48,156 nucleotides of DNA from Candidatus Obscuribacter sp. (lineage in GTDB: Bacteria; Cyanobacteriota; Vampirovibrionia; Obscuribacterales; Obscuribacteraceae), in contig JADYXS010000161.1 in assembly GCA_021772155.1 (NCBI GenBank), positions 1 to 48,156 on the forward strand, given 5' to 3'. The translations under genes and the position numbers were made by a program. Shown in pieces: positions 18,779-27,991 of the stretch (position 1 is the first letter of the stretch; each line of letters begins with the position of its first letter). The notes below the pieces were generated by a model. The model saw only the letters and a list, made by a program, of their open reading frames with translations, did not search any database and had not been told where the DNA came from.

Positions 18779-19624
18779 CTACGCGTCCGTGCCCTCCTTC
18801 AACGTAAGACCAAGTTTGTAGATCTCGGAAGACGACCACCCCGTCTCTTTAGAAAGTATTGAGGCAACCTCTTTCAGCCGTCCGCCGTGAGATAGAAGAT
18901 CGTCCAGGCGACGACTGACTTCTTCTGCAGAAGGTCTGGCAGCCGCCTCGCGGGTTGCCCCGCCTACCACCAGCACATATTCTCCGCGTATAGGCTGTGT
19001 TTGCACATGATGCAAAAGCTCTGTCAAAGTGCCACGAATGAACTCTTCATAGAGCTTAGTCAATTCCCGACCCAGGCAGGCCGGACGCTCGCCGAAACAT
19101 GAACCCATATCGGTGAGAATAGATGGAAGGTTGTTCGGAGCAACAAAGAAAATCAAGGTTCGATCGTCCTGAGATAAGCCTGCAAGCCGCTTCTCGCGGT
19201 CACCTTTTTTATCCGGTAGAAAACCTTCGAAAGCAAAACGGTCGGATGGCAAACCGCTGCCTACTAGCGCGGCCAGCGCTGCGGAAGGTCCGGGAATCGG
19301 AACAATGCGCATGCCAATTTCTATCGCCTTTTGGACAATTTGATAGCCAGGGTCGGAAACAAGCGGAGTGCCGGCGTCTGAAAGAATGGAAATCGAGTTG
19401 CCAGCTGCTGCATGTTCTTCCAGAACGCTCAGGCGTCTGGTCTCATTGAACTCATGACAGCTGAGCATAGGGATCTTCAGGCCGAAGTGATAGAGGAGCT
19501 TTACCGAAACTCGTGTGTCTTCGGCCAGTACAAGTGCTGATTCACTTAATGCCTGTTTGACCCTCGGAGTAATATCGCCCAGATTTCCAATTGGTGTAGA
19601 AACTATGAACAGTGTGCCTGACAA
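18779..19624 (-). CDS. rsmI: 16S rRNA (cytidine-1402-2'-O)-methyltransferase RsmI
   Basis: Methylates the 2'-O of C1402 in the decoding centre of 16S rRNA using SAM. 281 aa with LFIVSTPIGNLGDITPRV at the N-terminus, LAEDTRVS, SDAGTPLVSDPGY, VPIPGPSAALAAL and YVLVVGG, all typical of the tetrapyrrole-methylase-fold RsmI family. I set the start at TTG 19624: AGGAGG lies 6 nt upstream, and the family's N-terminus (SGTLFIV) begins there. The longer frame to 19666 would place that site inside the gene. Its C-terminus ends 39 bp before the PilZ gene. Confidence 0.95.
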   Translation of the reverse strand: MSGTLFIVSTPIGNLGDITPRVKQALSESALVLAEDTRVSVKLLYHFGLKIPMLSCHEFNETRRLSVLEEHAAAGNSISILSDAGTPLVSDPGYQIVQKAIEIGMRIVPIPGPSAALAALVGSGLPSDRFAFEGFLPDKKGDREKRLAGLSQDDRTLIFFVAPNNLPSILTDMGSCFGERPACLGRELTKLYEEFIRGTLTELLHHVQTQPIRGEYVLVVGGATREAAARPSAEEVSRRLDDLLSHGGRLKEVASILSKETGWSSSEIYKLGLTLKEGTDA

Positions 19625-19724
19625 CCGGAACCTCCTCGTGATAACCGCGAACGGCTTCGTGTGCACAATTATCGTGGTCCTAAGCCAGCCTCCGATCTAA
19701 TGACAACGATACCTTTTCGACAAG

Positions 19725-19744
19725 TTATCTACAGTTGTAGATAA
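19725..19744. promoter_or_regulatory. 20-bp palindrome in the rsmI/methyltransferase divergent region
   Basis: TTATCTAC-AGTT-GTAGATAA is a perfect 8-bp inverted repeat with a 4-nt centre, containing TACAGTTGTA (TACAnnTGTA). It lies between divergent genes, 100 bp from rsmI and 135 bp from the methyltransferase start. Its position suits an operator, and the core fits the BlaI/CopY operator pattern by eye, but no such regulator is visible here. A weak AT-rich hairpin is the other reading. Confidence 0.4.
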
Positions 19745-19879
19745 TTTAATCGGTTGTCTGATGAGTTAAGCCTTGAACTTTGTCGTTAATGAATGAGGGC
19801 TGACTGGTTTTGCATTTCAGGTTTTCAGGCAACGAAAATGGCGCTAGAATCAGCTCAAACCGAGTACAAGGTGCATTAG

Positions 19880-21967
19880 TTGGTCGAAACGACACTCGCA
19901 AAGTCCGCCAGAACAAATGGCAAGAAGCTAGACAAACTGAGGCTCATAGTAGCGGAAGCAATATTTTGTTACGGAGTAAATAGGGACAGAGCGCTGAAGC
20001 ATATATGGCTCACTGCCGCCTCCCATGAGCTATACGAGCAATATAGCCTCAAGATATGTTTGTGTTGGCTTGCCACCAGATATGGTTTTCCGATATACAC
20101 ATCCGGCATAGACCAGGGATCTCATGCGGATCGAGACGCATTGATGTCATGGAAGTTCTTGGCCAATCGATATCCTTTGGATACACCAGAGTCGGTGCAG
20201 TTACCTGAGAGCGTCTGGGATAAAGCTTTTGATTACCTTGACGAAAATTTCCAGCCGCATCTGGAGTTGATCGGACAACTGTATATGCGCACGCTCTCAA
20301 GCGAACTATCGCTGACCGACGACGGCAAAGCGAAAATCAATAAGCCCGAGGACCATGGCGGGCGACTTCGCGGGGAGTTCTATACACCATCATGGTTAGT
20401 AGATTATTGCGTCGCCCTGGCATTGCGCAAAAAGACTCCAGTGCGTTTGCTGGATCCGGCCTGTGGTAGCGGTAATTTTTTGTTGGGCGCAGTCAGATAC
20501 GCGGCAACTTCGCTGACATCAAAGCAACTGCTCGATTTCACTGCCGACACTTTGTACGGGAAAGACATCGATGGTCGGGCAGTAAGTCTGGCACGATTGT
20601 CTTTACTGATCCAACTATCACCGCAGCTCGAGTCCATAACGAATACAGAAGCTACAATCGCTTCCGTGTCTGCCGCGCTCGACCAACATATTGAGGTCGC
20701 TGATGCCCTGGTGCAAATACCGGCAGCGCAACAAAGCTTCGATGTTGTTATCGGCAATCCGCCTTACCTGAGCTTTGGTGCGCGCAACCAACCATCGATA
20801 GGGGCGGGCTGGAGCCAATACCTGCGCACCACATACGGAGCTGCAGCTGAATACAAGATTCGAATTCATTCCATCTTTCAGCAGATTTCTCTTGAGCTAG
20901 TGAAAGAAGGCGGCGAAGTAGTGCTGCTCGTTCCGGATGCCTTTCTCAACGGCGCCTACTACAAGAAATTGCGACAATATGTCTGCCAAAACGCTGCCAT
21001 AATTACCTTATGCGAACTGCCAGAGTCCACCTTCGACGATGCCGTAGTTGGCAAATGGTGCGTGGCTCATTACCGCCGCAAAGGTACGCAAGAATGCGCG
21101 TCACCCGACTCAATTGACATACAGCAAGTGACCCGCAATGACCAGGACCGGCAAATTGAGAACTACAAAATGGAGCAAGCTGATCTCGTATCCACAGAAA
21201 AACATCGATTCCAGATCGTCTTTTGCGACCATGATCGGAACATTCTTCGCCAAGTAGCGCAGTGTCTTCCACTGCGGAGCCTGATGCGCGGACACACAGG
21301 CATGCGCGCAAGAACGGGGCAAAAAAGTATCATCGCAACAGAAGCCGCTGATGAAAAATGGCGCCGGGGCATAATTTCCGGCTCAAGCGTCAGTCAGCAC
21401 TCAACAGCCTGGAGCGGAAATTGGTTGAACACGAATCCTGAGAATCTCTTTTCCGGTGGTTTCGATCCATCCGTTATTGAAAGAGACAAAATCCTTATGC
21501 GACAGACAGCCGATCGCATCATCGCTTCAGTTGATTCGGATCACCTTTATCATCTAAACAATGTCCATTCATTCAGTTTGATTGGCGATTCTACATCTGC
21601 CGATCAGCGTCTATATATGATTGCTGGATTGATGAACTCCAGCTTCTGGCTTTATCTCTATCAATTGAAAAGTCGCGAACGGCGCCGAGCACTCGCGCAA
21701 ATCGACATCGAGATGATCGAATCAATGCCTTTGCCAGTGCTGGATCCTACTCAGGCTAAGGATATTGCAGCACTCGTTCAACAGATAATGCGATCGAAGC
21801 AAACCAACCCGAGTGTTAATACTTTACAGATGCAACGCACCATCGACCGGCATACATACGCCATGTATCAGCTATCGTCATCAACCATCTTGCATATAGA
21901 ATACGCTTTGGTTGCCTCTGGCTACCTGACGGAAACAATGACGGTAGCGACATCGGGCAGGAATTGA
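19880..21967 (+). CDS. orphan N6-adenine DNA methyltransferase (TaqI/Eco57I-like)
   Basis: 695 aa. Methylates adenine in a specific DNA sequence. Motif X-like GEFYTPSWLVDY (~165) precedes motif I LLDPACGSGNFLLG (~189) and motif IV NPPYLSFG (~292), as in gamma-class N6-adenine methyltransferases. The C-terminal ~300 residues resemble a TaqI-type target-recognition domain (RRGIISGSSV, ILMRQTADRI, LNNVHSFSLI). The N-terminal ~150 residues show no PD-(D/E)xK nuclease motif that I can see, and no endonuclease gene is adjacent. It is therefore a solitary methylase or a Type IIG-like protein without a recognised nuclease. Start TTG 19880, with AAGGTG 6 nt upstream. Confidence 0.85.
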   Translation: MVETTLAKSARTNGKKLDKLRLIVAEAIFCYGVNRDRALKHIWLTAASHELYEQYSLKICLCWLATRYGFPIYTSGIDQGSHADRDALMSWKFLANRYPLDTPESVQLPESVWDKAFDYLDENFQPHLELIGQLYMRTLSSELSLTDDGKAKINKPEDHGGRLRGEFYTPSWLVDYCVALALRKKTPVRLLDPACGSGNFLLGAVRYAATSLTSKQLLDFTADTLYGKDIDGRAVSLARLSLLIQLSPQLESITNTEATIASVSAALDQHIEVADALVQIPAAQQSFDVVIGNPPYLSFGARNQPSIGAGWSQYLRTTYGAAAEYKIRIHSIFQQISLELVKEGGEVVLLVPDAFLNGAYYKKLRQYVCQNAAIITLCELPESTFDDAVVGKWCVAHYRRKGTQECASPDSIDIQQVTRNDQDRQIENYKMEQADLVSTEKHRFQIVFCDHDRNILRQVAQCLPLRSLMRGHTGMRARTGQKSIIATEAADEKWRRGIISGSSVSQHSTAWSGNWLNTNPENLFSGGFDPSVIERDKILMRQTADRIIASVDSDHLYHLNNVHSFSLIGDSTSADQRLYMIAGLMNSSFWLYLYQLKSRERRRALAQIDIEMIESMPLPVLDPTQAKDIAALVQQIMRSKQTNPSVNTLQMQRTIDRHTYAMYQLSSSTILHIEYALVASGYLTETMTVATSGRN

Positions 21968-22012
21968 TAAAGTCAATTATGTCTGTTCTGCGCTCTTAAG
22001 GAGTTTGTGTAA

Positions 22013-23407
22013 ATGAGAACACCGAACGCACCCGTTGTGCTTCTGGCTGGCTCGATAATACTGTCCACATTCTTCAGTGAAGCTTTGCTACCGAGCGCAT
22101 CAGCGGCACACTTCAAAGATCTTCTTGCGAACGCTTCCAAAAGGAACGACAGTGCGCCACTAGTCATTCGCGAGAAATGGGCCTTGTTAATCGGTGTAGA
22201 TAGCTTTCAAGATCCGTCGGTCCCTAAACTCACAGCAAACGCAAGGAATGTTGCTGACCTGGCAGCAACTCTGAAGAATCCGAATGCCGGTAGGTTTGCG
22301 CCAGATCACGTGGTGACGCTTACCGGAGCAAAAGCCACCAAATCCGGTATCGAACAGGTAATCAACGATTGGTTGATGAAAAAGGCACTACCGGATGATC
22401 TGGTTCTTTTATACATATCTTCCGCCAGCATTGCCGGAGCCAATGGCGAACCGATGGTTTTCAGCTACGACACTCTCGGGTCGGAACCGGAACTGTCTGC
22501 AATCGATTTGCGCCAACTTGCAACGGACATCAAGCGCCGTATTCAGTCCCGCAACATAATTCTGGTCGTAGACGCCAGTCCGGCTCAGGCTACCGGACCG
22601 GATTTTGCCGCCCTTTGCGACCTGGGCATTTCCGTAATTACAGCAGCATCAGGAAACCAGAAATCGATCGTCAACGGCGCTTTGAATACATCAGTGTTTG
22701 AACATCACTTTGCCGAAGCGTTGAAGCATAGTGCGGGAGGTCTGACGCTGCAGCAAATTTTCGACCATCTCAACAGCACCGTGCCGCAAGATGCCCAGAC
22801 TTGTTTCAACGCCAAGCAAACTCCTCTTTTGGCGCTGGCGCCAACCAATCCACTAATAGGTGGGGTTGCCCTTGGTATGGCCGTGAAAAGCTCGATGAAG
22901 ACAACTGTCTCCATTGGTCATCCTATAGATAAGTTGGCCTTGAGCCGTCCGGACCTAATTCTGCCGAAGGGCGGCAATACGCCAACAAGCTCCGTGCCGG
23001 CAATAGCCGCAGCCTCCCACGTCGGTGAACCGGCAGCAGTTGCCAAAACAGCCCTTAAGGCCAAGCCGGCGGACGATGACGACGATGACGATGACAAGCC
23101 CCGTGAGCATGTCGATTTCGGCTCTTACATGGCAAAAATGAAGCAAGATATTCAAAAGAACTGGAAGCCACCGAAAGGGCTCGAAAGCCGCAAGTTGGTG
23201 GCGGTTTTCACCATTACCAGGGAAGGTAAAATCGTAAACCCGACAATAGTGGAAGGCTCCGGGGTGGAGGCCATCGACAAATCTGCTATGGACGCGCTTG
23301 CTGCGGCGTCGCCGCTTGATCCTCTTCCCAAAGGTTCACCCCGCTCCATCGATATTAAGTATAAATTTGACTGGACCGTTCGTCAGGAATCAGCGCCTGA
23401 AAAGTGA
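22013..23407 (+). CDS. exported caspase-fold protein with both catalytic residues lost, fused to TonB_C
   Basis: 464 aa. A signal peptide (1-32, ending SASAA) precedes a caspase/metacaspase-like (C14) domain (~54-275): WALLIGVDSFQDPSVPKL, then NVADLAATL. Where active members have YFSGHG this protein has YISSAS (His replaced by Ala138), and DACHSG is replaced by VDASPAQ (Cys replaced by Ser189). It should be proteolytically inactive. A linker with eight consecutive Asp follows (~355-362). The C-terminal TonB_C domain (~370-456) shows MKQDIQKNWKPP, FTITREGKIVNPTIVEGSG and PLDPLPKGSP. It probably acts in the periplasm as a binding or structural protein. AAGGAG lies 9 nt before ATG 22013. It follows the methyltransferase by 45 bp and may be co-transcribed. 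Confidence 0.8.
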   Translation: MRTPNAPVVLLAGSIILSTFFSEALLPSASAAHFKDLLANASKRNDSAPLVIREKWALLIGVDSFQDPSVPKLTANARNVADLAATLKNPNAGRFAPDHVVTLTGAKATKSGIEQVINDWLMKKALPDDLVLLYISSASIAGANGEPMVFSYDTLGSEPELSAIDLRQLATDIKRRIQSRNIILVVDASPAQATGPDFAALCDLGISVITAASGNQKSIVNGALNTSVFEHHFAEALKHSAGGLTLQQIFDHLNSTVPQDAQTCFNAKQTPLLALAPTNPLIGGVALGMAVKSSMKTTVSIGHPIDKLALSRPDLILPKGGNTPTSSVPAIAAASHVGEPAAVAKTALKAKPADDDDDDDDKPREHVDFGSYMAKMKQDIQKNWKPPKGLESRKLVAVFTITREGKIVNPTIVEGSGVEAIDKSAMDALAAASPLDPLPKGSPRSIDIKYKFDWTVRQESAPEK

Positions 23408-23650
23408 GCTTTTGCAGTCAAAGCGCAATCCTGCTAGCGTTTCAGTGAAATTATCTATTGACACCTGTGAGACTCAGCCATTCCCATGAATCGGGATTTA
23501 AGATTCCGCTACGTATAAACCACATTGACGATCCGCTTACCAAAAAGTAACCTGAGTAGTAGCTGGCAAACGACAGTGAACGAGAAATCAGTTACTAAAA
23601 CAAAACAGCCGGACACGATCCGGACGCCTTCGGGGGTAACCAGAGGAATT

Positions 23651-24106
23651 ATGGTATCAGGCAACGGCAATCACAATAAAGAAGTCAACAGCAAGGCAGC
23701 TGAGAACGTCGACCGTCCGGACGTGGCAAAAGCTCAGGATGAGGCAACTGACGCGTTACAGGCGCAATCGCCATTCAACGTAGCAGCGAAGGCCGGCAAA
23801 GCGGCCGAGACGGCAAAACCGACCGAGGCAGCCAGCGAGGCTGAGAAGGCGGCAGAGATTGCCGAGATTAAGGCAGCATTGGCTAAGAGTGCAGCGGCAA
23901 TCGCCGGTGCGATGGAGTCGGTCGGGAAAACAGTCCTTGCTCTTCAGGGCGTTCCGGGATTCCAACGCGATGAACAGTGGATTAAGGTCAATTATCCGAC
24001 AATTGCAGGACTGATAAGCCCTGATAAGCAGACTGCACCTGGCATTCAGGGCACGATGAAAAACCTCTATAACGCCACGAACTCAGGCGATAGCCTTCAG
24101 GCCTAA
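23651..24106 (+). CDS. Ala/Glu/Lys-rich hypothetical protein
   Basis: 151 aa if started at ATG 23651 (GAGG 4 nt upstream). A longer frame from TTG 23525 has no ribosome binding site. The N-terminal half is low-complexity (AAKAGKAAETAK..., EAEKAAEIAEIKAALAKSAAAIAGAM) and likely helical. The C-terminal half looks folded (VPGFQRDEQWIKVNYPTIAGL). No signal peptide, no recognised family. A clear terminator follows. Confidence 0.6.
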   Translation: MVSGNGNHNKEVNSKAAENVDRPDVAKAQDEATDALQAQSPFNVAAKAGKAAETAKPTEAASEAEKAAEIAEIKAALAKSAAAIAGAMESVGKTVLALQGVPGFQRDEQWIKVNYPTIAGLISPDKQTAPGIQGTMKNLYNATNSGDSLQA

Positions 24107-24136
24107 GCCAACAGGCGACGCAAAGTAGACTTATAT

Positions 24137-24165
24137 AAGCCCGATCTCAGCCAGAGGTCGGGTTT
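24137..24165 (+). terminator. rho-independent terminator
   Basis: CCCGATCTC / GAGGTCGGG, a 9-bp stem with one G-T pair and a 5-nt loop, extended by outer A-T pairs and followed by TTTATCATTTT. Located 30 bp after the Ala-rich gene and just ahead of the rpsT promoter. Confidence 0.75.
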
Positions 24166-24226
24166 ATCATTTTGTGCCGATGATTAAGGGTTCTATAGCA
24201 CTTGGCTAAAGCGAAGCAGGGAGCCG

Positions 24227-24235
24227 TGCTAGAAT
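24227..24235 (+). promoter_or_regulatory. extended -10 promoter for rpsT
   Basis: TGCTAGAAT is an extended -10 (TGn plus TAGAAT). The nearest -35-like TTGGCT (24202-24207) is 22 bp upstream, too far for a standard promoter, so the TGn element would carry it. It lies 42 bp before the rpsT GTG, which supports the short start of rpsT. Confidence 0.45.
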
Positions 24236-24276
24236 CTTTCCCGTTTGCATCATACATAATTCGGAATTTTCACAAC

Positions 24277-24585
24277 GTGCCAAGAATCAAGTCAGCTATT
24301 AAGCGCGTAGAAATTACTGAGCGCAATCGTGTCCGTAACCGGGCATGGAAATCTTACATTCGCTCGGCGAGAAACAGAGTAGAAGAAGCCGCCAAGGCTG
24401 GAAAGCCCGCCGAAGACGTCAACAAAGCGTTGGGCGAAGCCTACTCCAAGATTGACCGCGCTGTAACTAAAGGCGTTCTCCACAAAAACACTGCTGCTCG
24501 CCGTAAAGCAAGACTCAGTAAAATGACAATTCGCATTGCTGCTGCTCCGGTTAAAGCCGTCAAAGGCAAAAAAGCCGCTTCATAG
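24277..24585 (+). CDS. rpsT: 30S ribosomal protein S20
   Basis: Primary 16S rRNA-binding protein of the small subunit. 102 aa of Lys/Arg/Ala-rich helices: MPRIKSAIKRVEITERNRVRNRAWKS at the N-terminus fits the family's NIKSAIKR start, and KGVLHKNTAARRKARLSK is the diagnostic C-terminal segment. The reading frame is open further upstream, but GTG 24277 gives the family N-terminus and lies downstream of the promoter. The Ala/Lys tail is slightly longer than in E. coli. Confidence 0.93.
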   Translation: MPRIKSAIKRVEITERNRVRNRAWKSYIRSARNRVEEAAKAGKPAEDVNKALGEAYSKIDRAVTKGVLHKNTAARRKARLSKMTIRIAAAPVKAVKGKKAAS

Positions 24586-24679
24586 GCTTTTAAAGGCCCA
24601 TAACGAGCGTCCAAAACGCGGATATCATCATAAGCAACTCTCTGCAAAGGGAGTTACTTTCTTACAGAGGGATTTACGC

Positions 24680-26107
24680 TTGGAACTGGGGATGATGCGC
24701 GGACGGGAATTAGGAGAACATGCACCGGCTGAAGCTTCTGTCGATATCGACGAACTTTCCGGCACGTTTCACTTCATCGGCATTGGCGGCATTGGCATGT
24801 CGGCATTGGCCAGGTTGCTTTTGGCTCGCGGCAAGCAAGTCTCCGGTTCCGATAAAGAAGCAAATGAGAGCACTGTCGAGCTTCAAGCGTTAGGCGCAAA
24901 AATTTTCATCGGGCATGACGCGGCCAATGTTGAGAATGCCTGCCTGGTAATTGTTTCAACTGCAATTACCGATGCCAATCCAGAAATCAAGCAAGCCAAA
25001 ATTCGCGCCATACCAATTATTCATCGCTCGGACATGTTGCGGGCCCTGACTGAGAAGCGCAAGCTGGTCGCTGTCAGCGGTACGCACGGAAAGACGACCA
25101 CCACAGGCATGATGGCTCAGGTATTCATCGATGGCGGACTGGAGCCGGACGTCGTAGTTGGCGGAATTTTTTCCCGCATCGGCTCGAACTCATATGCCGG
25201 TAAAGGCGAATACTTCGTTGCTGAAGCCGATGAAAGTGATCGCACGCACGCTCGTATGAATTCCTATATTTCGATGGTGACAAACATCGAAACTGATCAC
25301 TTGGAAAATTATCCAGGTGGAATGGCTGAAATTTGCGACAACATGGTGAGCTTCGCCAATCGCAGCAGTCATGCCACGGTCATTTGCGTAGATGATGCCG
25401 GTTGTCGCTCAATTGTCGGACGCCTGAAAGGGACAGTTCTCACCTACGGTACGCGAATAAAATGCCCGCAGGCCGATTACACCTTAGACTCAACCAACGA
25501 AGGTTTCATCGCTTACCTTCGTGGAGAAAAACTTGGACCCATTCGCCTGGCAGTTCCGGGTGAACACAACAAACTCAACGCACTGGGCGTAGTGGCAGTC
25601 GCCCTGGAATCGGGACTGCCGTTTGATACGGTTGCCCAGGCACTGGAAAGCTTCGGAGGCGTCGCCCGACGGTTCCAAATAATCGGCACCGAATCCGAGA
25701 TCACTCTTGTTGATGACTACGGGCACCACCCGACGGAAGTTCGCGCTACTCTGGAAGCAGCACGCCATTATCAACAATCGAGAAATTTCAAACGCGTGGT
25801 AGCTGTGTTCCAGCCCCACCAACCTGGCAGACTTCGGGATTTATGGAATGATTTTTGCGAATCGTTTGCAGACGCTGATCTGGTCCTGATCACTGACGTT
25901 TATATCGCACGAGGCGGGCCTATAGACGGCGTGAACTCCGAGCGGTTCTCTAAGGAAATAAAACACGGCAATTCAGTTTATTTGCCAGGCACCATCAGCG
26001 AGTTAGCCAATAAGGTTAAACCGCACTTAAAGCCCGGCGATCTGGTGTTGACCATTGGGGCAGGTGATATTACAAAGCTCGGAGCGGAACTGCTGAAGCT
26101 GCTGTAA
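24680..26107 (+). CDS. murC: UDP-N-acetylmuramate-L-alanine ligase MurC
   Basis: Cytosolic Mur ligase adding L-Ala to UDP-MurNAc with ATP. FHFIGIGGIGMSALARLLL (UDP site), VAVSGTHGKTTTTGMMAQV (P-loop), ETDHLENYPGG, GEHNKLNALGVVAVAL and DDYGHHPTEVRATL are all present. TTG 24680 is preceded by AGAGGG at 8 nt. ATG 24692/24695 are alternatives without a spaced ribosome binding site, and the longer frame overlaps rpsT. The stop overlaps the murB start by one base (TAATG), which indicates translational coupling. About 475 aa, usual for MurC. Confidence 0.95.
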   Translation: MELGMMRGRELGEHAPAEASVDIDELSGTFHFIGIGGIGMSALARLLLARGKQVSGSDKEANESTVELQALGAKIFIGHDAANVENACLVIVSTAITDANPEIKQAKIRAIPIIHRSDMLRALTEKRKLVAVSGTHGKTTTTGMMAQVFIDGGLEPDVVVGGIFSRIGSNSYAGKGEYFVAEADESDRTHARMNSYISMVTNIETDHLENYPGGMAEICDNMVSFANRSSHATVICVDDAGCRSIVGRLKGTVLTYGTRIKCPQADYTLDSTNEGFIAYLRGEKLGPIRLAVPGEHNKLNALGVVAVALESGLPFDTVAQALESFGGVARRFQIIGTESEITLVDDYGHHPTEVRATLEAARHYQQSRNFKRVVAVFQPHQPGRLRDLWNDFCESFADADLVLITDVYIARGGPIDGVNSERFSKEIKHGNSVYLPGTISELANKVKPHLKPGDLVLTIGAGDITKLGAELLKLL

Positions 26108-27006
26108 TGGAAGAGCTGCTGAACACTTCGATTGCCCGATACACGACCCTAAAAGTTGGCGGTTCAGTAAGTCGTCTGGTTCATCCGACGTGCACGGACG
26201 AAGTCCTAGAAATTTTAGAGAAGCTCAGAAAAAGTGGCGAGCCGTGGTTTGCCCTGGGTGGAGGCTCCAATTTACTGGTGTCGTCCAGTGGTTTCGACGG
26301 TACCGTGATTCGTATGACTCAAATGCAGCACATGGAACAGGTGGAACCGGGCATTCTGGAAGCTGATGCCGGCGTGCGCCTACCACATCTGGCGAAGTAC
26401 GCAGGCTCCATTGGGCTGTCCGGCCTGGAGTTCGCCGTTGGCATTCCCGGCACCGTAGGCGGTGCGGCCGTGATGAATGCTGGTGCTCACGGAAGTGCGA
26501 TGTCTGAAATCACAGAAAGTGTCACCATATTCGATACCAAGGCGTGGAAAGTGGTGACTTTGTCTAACAAAGACGTTCAATTCGAATACCGGCGTTCGGC
26601 AATTGACCCGGACGTGCACATCGTTTTGTCATCGCGCTACCGCCTGTCATCTGACGCTGCTGAAACTATTCTGGCGCGCACGCAACACAACGAAGAATAC
26701 AGATTCAAGACCCAGCCTTTAGGCTGGCCTAACGCTGGCAGCACATTTAAGAATCCAGAACCGACACGCGGTGCGGGCATGTTGCTTGATCAAGCCGGGG
26801 CCAAAGAAATGCGGCGAGGGAATGCTGGTGTTTCGGCTGTGCATGCCAATTTCGTCATAAACTTAGGCGGCGCGACTTCAGAAGACATCACCTCTTTATT
26901 GCGTGAGATGCAAGAGAAAGTACATGAGAAGTTCGATATTCGCTTGCATCCGGAATGGAAGCGACTGGGCAAATTTACCGACGAAGAACTGAAAGTTTGG
27001 AGCTAA
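26107..27006 (+). CDS. murB: UDP-N-acetylenolpyruvoylglucosamine reductase MurB
   Basis: FAD enzyme reducing UDP-GlcNAc-enolpyruvate to UDP-MurNAc. 299 aa: the FAD-binding segment GGGSNLLVSSSGF, then GIPGTVGGAAVMNAGAHG, and NAGSTFKNPE with the catalytic Ser of the GSxFxNP motif, ending LHPEWKRLG with the conserved Glu. Length and motifs fit type II MurB. Coupled to murC by a 1-nt overlap and followed by ddl after 4 nt. The order murC-murB-ddl is a common peptidoglycan-precursor operon. Confidence 0.95.
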   Translation: MEELLNTSIARYTTLKVGGSVSRLVHPTCTDEVLEILEKLRKSGEPWFALGGGSNLLVSSSGFDGTVIRMTQMQHMEQVEPGILEADAGVRLPHLAKYAGSIGLSGLEFAVGIPGTVGGAAVMNAGAHGSAMSEITESVTIFDTKAWKVVTLSNKDVQFEYRRSAIDPDVHIVLSSRYRLSSDAAETILARTQHNEEYRFKTQPLGWPNAGSTFKNPEPTRGAGMLLDQAGAKEMRRGNAGVSAVHANFVINLGGATSEDITSLLREMQEKVHEKFDIRLHPEWKRLGKFTDEELKVWS

Positions 27007-27010
27007 AGCA

Positions 27011-27991
27011 ATGAGACAACCAGTTACGATTAACAAGACAACACGTATCGGCGTACTGTACGGTGGGCTTTCCAACGAGCGCGAAGTATCTCTGCGCTCC
27101 GGGAAGAATTGCCATGATGCATTGCTGCGACTAGGCTATGAGAATGCCGAACTTGTGGACGTTGGACACGACCTCGTTTTCGTTCTCAAAGATCGCAAAA
27201 TTGAAGTTGCGTTTCTGGCTTTGCACGGAAAATATGGTGAAGACGGCACCGTTCAAGGGCTTCTCGAGTTGCTGCAGCTTCCCTACTCCGGCTCAGGAGT
27301 TTTGGCTAGCGCTCTTGCAATGAGCAAGCCTCTGACAAAGCAAGTACTCAAGGCAAACAATCTGCCTACTGCCGAAACAATTGTCATTGACAAACATGAC
27401 GCCAAAGACTACCGCCAGATAACCAATAAGATTTCCTGGATGCCGGTAATGGTTAAGCCCCTGGCCGAAGGCTCTTCAGTCGGAGTGGCAAAGGTTGAGG
27501 AAGCGGCAAAACTGCTGAGCATTGTAGAGGACACGATAAACAAATTTGGTGGTGCCATCGTCGAGAAATATATCCAAGGACCAGAAATCACAATTGGTGT
27601 TCTTGAGGAGACTGGTCCAAATAGGAATGGAAAGAGCATTTGGGCACTGCCGATTCTGGAACTGCGACCCAAGTCGAAGGCCGGGTTCTATGACTATGAA
27701 GCGAAATACACCAAGGGTATGACCGAATTCATTTTGCCGGCGGAGCTCAGCCCAGAAGTCACCAAGCATGCGCAAGAAATCGCCGTCAAAACATTCCGCG
27801 CCATGCAGTGCTGTGGTTATGCACGCGTGGACATGATGGTTGATTCAGATGGAAATCCGCACGTGCTAGAAGTAAACACCCTTCCTGGAATGACAGATAC
27901 ATCGGACTTGCCGGCCATGGCCCAAGAAGCAGGTATGAGCTACGATGAGCTCGTAGAACGCATTTTGATGAGCTGCGGTATCGACAAATAG
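27011..27991 (+). CDS. ddl: D-alanine-D-alanine ligase
   Basis: ATP-grasp ligase making the D-Ala-D-Ala dipeptide for peptidoglycan. 326 aa with GVLYGGLSNEREVSLRSG, LHGKYGEDGTVQG, PYSGSGVLASALAMSK, VMVKPLAEGSSVGV, YARVDMMVDSDGNP and LEVNTLPGMTDTSDLP. All substrate and metal ligands appear intact. Its TAG stop directly abuts the CTA (TAG on minus) of the convergent kinase gene, with no intergenic base and no terminator. Confidence 0.95.
   Translation: MRQPVTINKTTRIGVLYGGLSNEREVSLRSGKNCHDALLRLGYENAELVDVGHDLVFVLKDRKIEVAFLALHGKYGEDGTVQGLLELLQLPYSGSGVLASALAMSKPLTKQVLKANNLPTAETIVIDKHDAKDYRQITNKISWMPVMVKPLAEGSSVGVAKVEEAAKLLSIVEDTINKFGGAIVEKYIQGPEITIGVLEETGPNRNGKSIWALPILELRPKSKAGFYDYEAKYTKGMTEFILPAELSPEVTKHAQEIAVKTFRAMQCCGYARVDMMVDSDGNPHVLEVNTLPGMTDTSDLPAMAQEAGMSYDELVERILMSCGIDK

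Noticed and set aside
19725..19744. Firm call of a BlaI/CopY operator
   Set aside because: The core fits TACAnnTGTA, but no regulator of that family or target such as a beta-lactamase or copper pump is nearby; reported only as a palindrome.
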